A stretch of DNA of 64,000 nucleotides from Candidatus Desulfobacillus denitrificans (GTDB lineage: Bacteria > Pseudomonadota > Gammaproteobacteria > Burkholderiales > Rhodocyclaceae). The stretch lies in NCBI GenBank assembly GCA_017347485.1, contig AP021857.1, positions 620,001 through 684,000 of the forward strand, in the 5' to 3' direction. Of the stretch, positions 62,941-64,000 are shown in pieces; position 1 is the stretch's first letter; every line of letters begins with the position of its first letter. The translations under genes were made by a program, and so were the position numbers. Below the pieces are notes generated by a model. The model saw nothing but the letters and a program-made list of their open reading frames with translations. It was not told the DNA's origin and did not search any database.

Positions 62941-63978
62941 ATGATTACCCCCCAGGAAGCGCTCCAGCGCACCATCGAGCACCGCGAGATCTTTCACGAC
63001 GAGATGCTGCACCTCATGCGGCAGATCATGGGCGGCGAGATCACGCCGCTGATGGTCGCCGCCATCCTTACCGGCCTGCGCGTGAAGAAAGAGACCATCG
63101 GCGAGATCTCCGCCGCCGCCAAGGTGATGCGCGAGCTGTGCACCCGCGTCGAGGTGCCGCACGCATTTGCCAACGCCGCGCATTTCGTCGACGTCGTCGG
63201 CACCGGCGGCGACGCCGCCCACACCTTCAACATCTCCACCGCCTCGGCCTTCGTCGCCGCCGCCGCCGGCGCCACGGTGGCCAAGCACGGCAACCGCGGC
63301 GTCTCCTCGAAGTCCGGCTCGGCCGACGTGCTGGAAGCCCTCGGCGCGAAGATCGACCTGACGGCGCCGCAGGTGGCCGAGTGCATCGCCGCCACCGGCA
63401 TGGGCTTCATGTTCGCGCCCAGCCACCACCCGGCCATGAAGAACGTCGCCCCGGTGCGGCGCGAGATGGGCGTGCGCACCCTCTTCAACATCCTCGGCCC
63501 GCTCACCAACCCGGCCGGCGCGCCGAACACCCTGATGGGCGTCTTCCACCCCGACCTCGTCGGCATCCAGGTGCGCGTCATGCGCGAGCTCGGCGCCGAC
63601 CACGTCCTGGTGGTGTGGGGCAAGGACGGCATGGACGAGATCTCGCTCGGCGCCGCCACCCTGGTCGGCGAGCTGAAGAACGGCGAGATCCGCGAGTACG
63701 AGATCCACCCCGAGGACTACGGCCTGCAGATGGTCTCCAACCGGGGGCTGCGCGTCGCCGGCGCCGCCGAATCGAAGGAGATGGTGCTGGAGGCGCTGGC
63801 CGGCACCCCCGGCACGCCGCGCGAGATCGTCACGCTGAACGCCGGCGCCGCGCTCTACGCCGCCAACATCGCCGACTCGGTCGCCGACGGCATCGCCCGC
63901 GCCCGCGAGGCCATCGCCAGCGGCGCGGCGCGGGCCAAGCTCGATCAGTTCGTGACTTTCACGCGGCGGTTTGCTTGA
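62941..63978 (+). CDS. trpD: Anthranilate phosphoribosyltransferase TrpD
   Basis: A 345-residue enzyme adding a phosphoribosyl group to anthranilate. Blocks: [53 protein letters not shown] (PRPP and anthranilate sites), [37 protein letters not shown], and [10 protein letters not shown]. The start ATG 62941 follows the toxin gene closely. It ends just before a further repeat copy and, presumably, trpC outside the window. Confidence 0.96.
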   Translation: MITPQEALQRTIEHREIFHDEMLHLMRQIMGGEITPLMVAAILTGLRVKKETIGEISAAAKVMRELCTRVEVPHAFANAAHFVDVVGTGGDAAHTFNISTASAFVAAAAGATVAKHGNRGVSSKSGSADVLEALGAKIDLTAPQVAECIAATGMGFMFAPSHHPAMKNVAPVRREMGVRTLFNILGPLTNPAGAPNTLMGVFHPDLVGIQVRVMRELGADHVLVVWGKDGMDEISLGAATLVGELKNGEIREYEIHPEDYGLQMVSNRGLRVAGAAESKEMVLEALAGTPGTPREIVTLNAGAALYAANIADSVADGIARAREAIASGAARAKLDQFVTFTRRFA

Positions 63979-64000
63979 AAAGCGCTTTCAACACGGAGGG
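63979..64000 (+). repeat. ACACAGAG-type element, copy F, cut by the window end
   Basis: AAGCGCTTTCAACACGGAGGG right after the trpD stop matches the outer end of the left arms of copies A and B. The rest lies beyond the window. Confidence 0.7.

Overview
The window is a gene-dense, GC-rich chromosomal segment. Gene content and order point to a betaproteobacterium, perhaps of the Rhodocyclales/Azoarcus-Thauera kind: mlaCB-(ABC exporter)-ibaG-murA-hisGD, short-form HisG, a class A RNase P RNA, a complete mraZ-to-lpxC division and cell-wall (dcw) cluster, secA with a SEC-C tail, and a split trpEGD operon. The assignment rests on synteny and protein style only; no 16S rRNA is present.

Layout. 1-4.1 kb: lipid-asymmetry genes (mlaC, mlaB), an ABC-2 exporter, ibaG, murA. 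4.2-6.1 kb: hisG-hisD. 6.1-7.0 kb: a damaged HicAB module and a gene-poor stretch with an orphan terminator. 7.0-11.6 kb: MarR regulator with a palindromic operator, EmrA/EmrB-type efflux, an AhpD-like protein, a phosphoesterase. 11.6-16.5 kb (minus): mlaF, a GDSL lipoprotein esterase, an SseB-like protein, uvrA. 16.5-21.6 kb: MFS carrier, ssb, kup, TAXI-type binding protein. 21.6-24.1 kb (minus): yraN, HIRAN protein, diaA/gmhA, dolP, heptose-1-phosphate adenylyltransferase. 24.1-29.2 kb: rsmI, pyrC, a lipoprotein, an Atg22-like MFS, a DUF3025 protein, rnpB. 29.4-48.6 kb: the dcw cluster. 48.6-57.9 kb: dciA, an M23 peptidase, secA, an HDOD protein, argJ, a secreted caspase-like protein, apaG. 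58.0-64.0 kb: rpe, gph, trpE, a GxxExxY nuclease-fold gene, trpG, a Phd/VapC toxin-antitoxin pair, trpD.

The dcw genes are mostly joined by 4-base stop/start overlaps. Many of the non-overlapping junctions, in this cluster and in the rpe-gph-trp region, hold inverted-repeat elements. The main family is about 100-125 bp long, with arms built from imperfect 9-base ACACAGAGR units. It sits at mraY-murD, murG-murC, murC-murB, rpe-gph and trpE-trpG, with a cut-off copy after trpD. In the trpE-trpG copy a complete gene for a GxxExxY (PDDEXK/RecB-Cas4-like) protein lies exactly between the two arms. This suggests a REP/MITE-like element family mobilised or maintained by that nuclease, and it is the best candidate for an undescribed system here.

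Other points: an over-represented ACTGACTTT word, mostly in one orientation; a single base that destroys both the hicB stop and the hicA start; a toxin-antitoxin module and a trp leader peptide inside the trp region; and a 24-codon relic or coupling ORF between marR and emrA.
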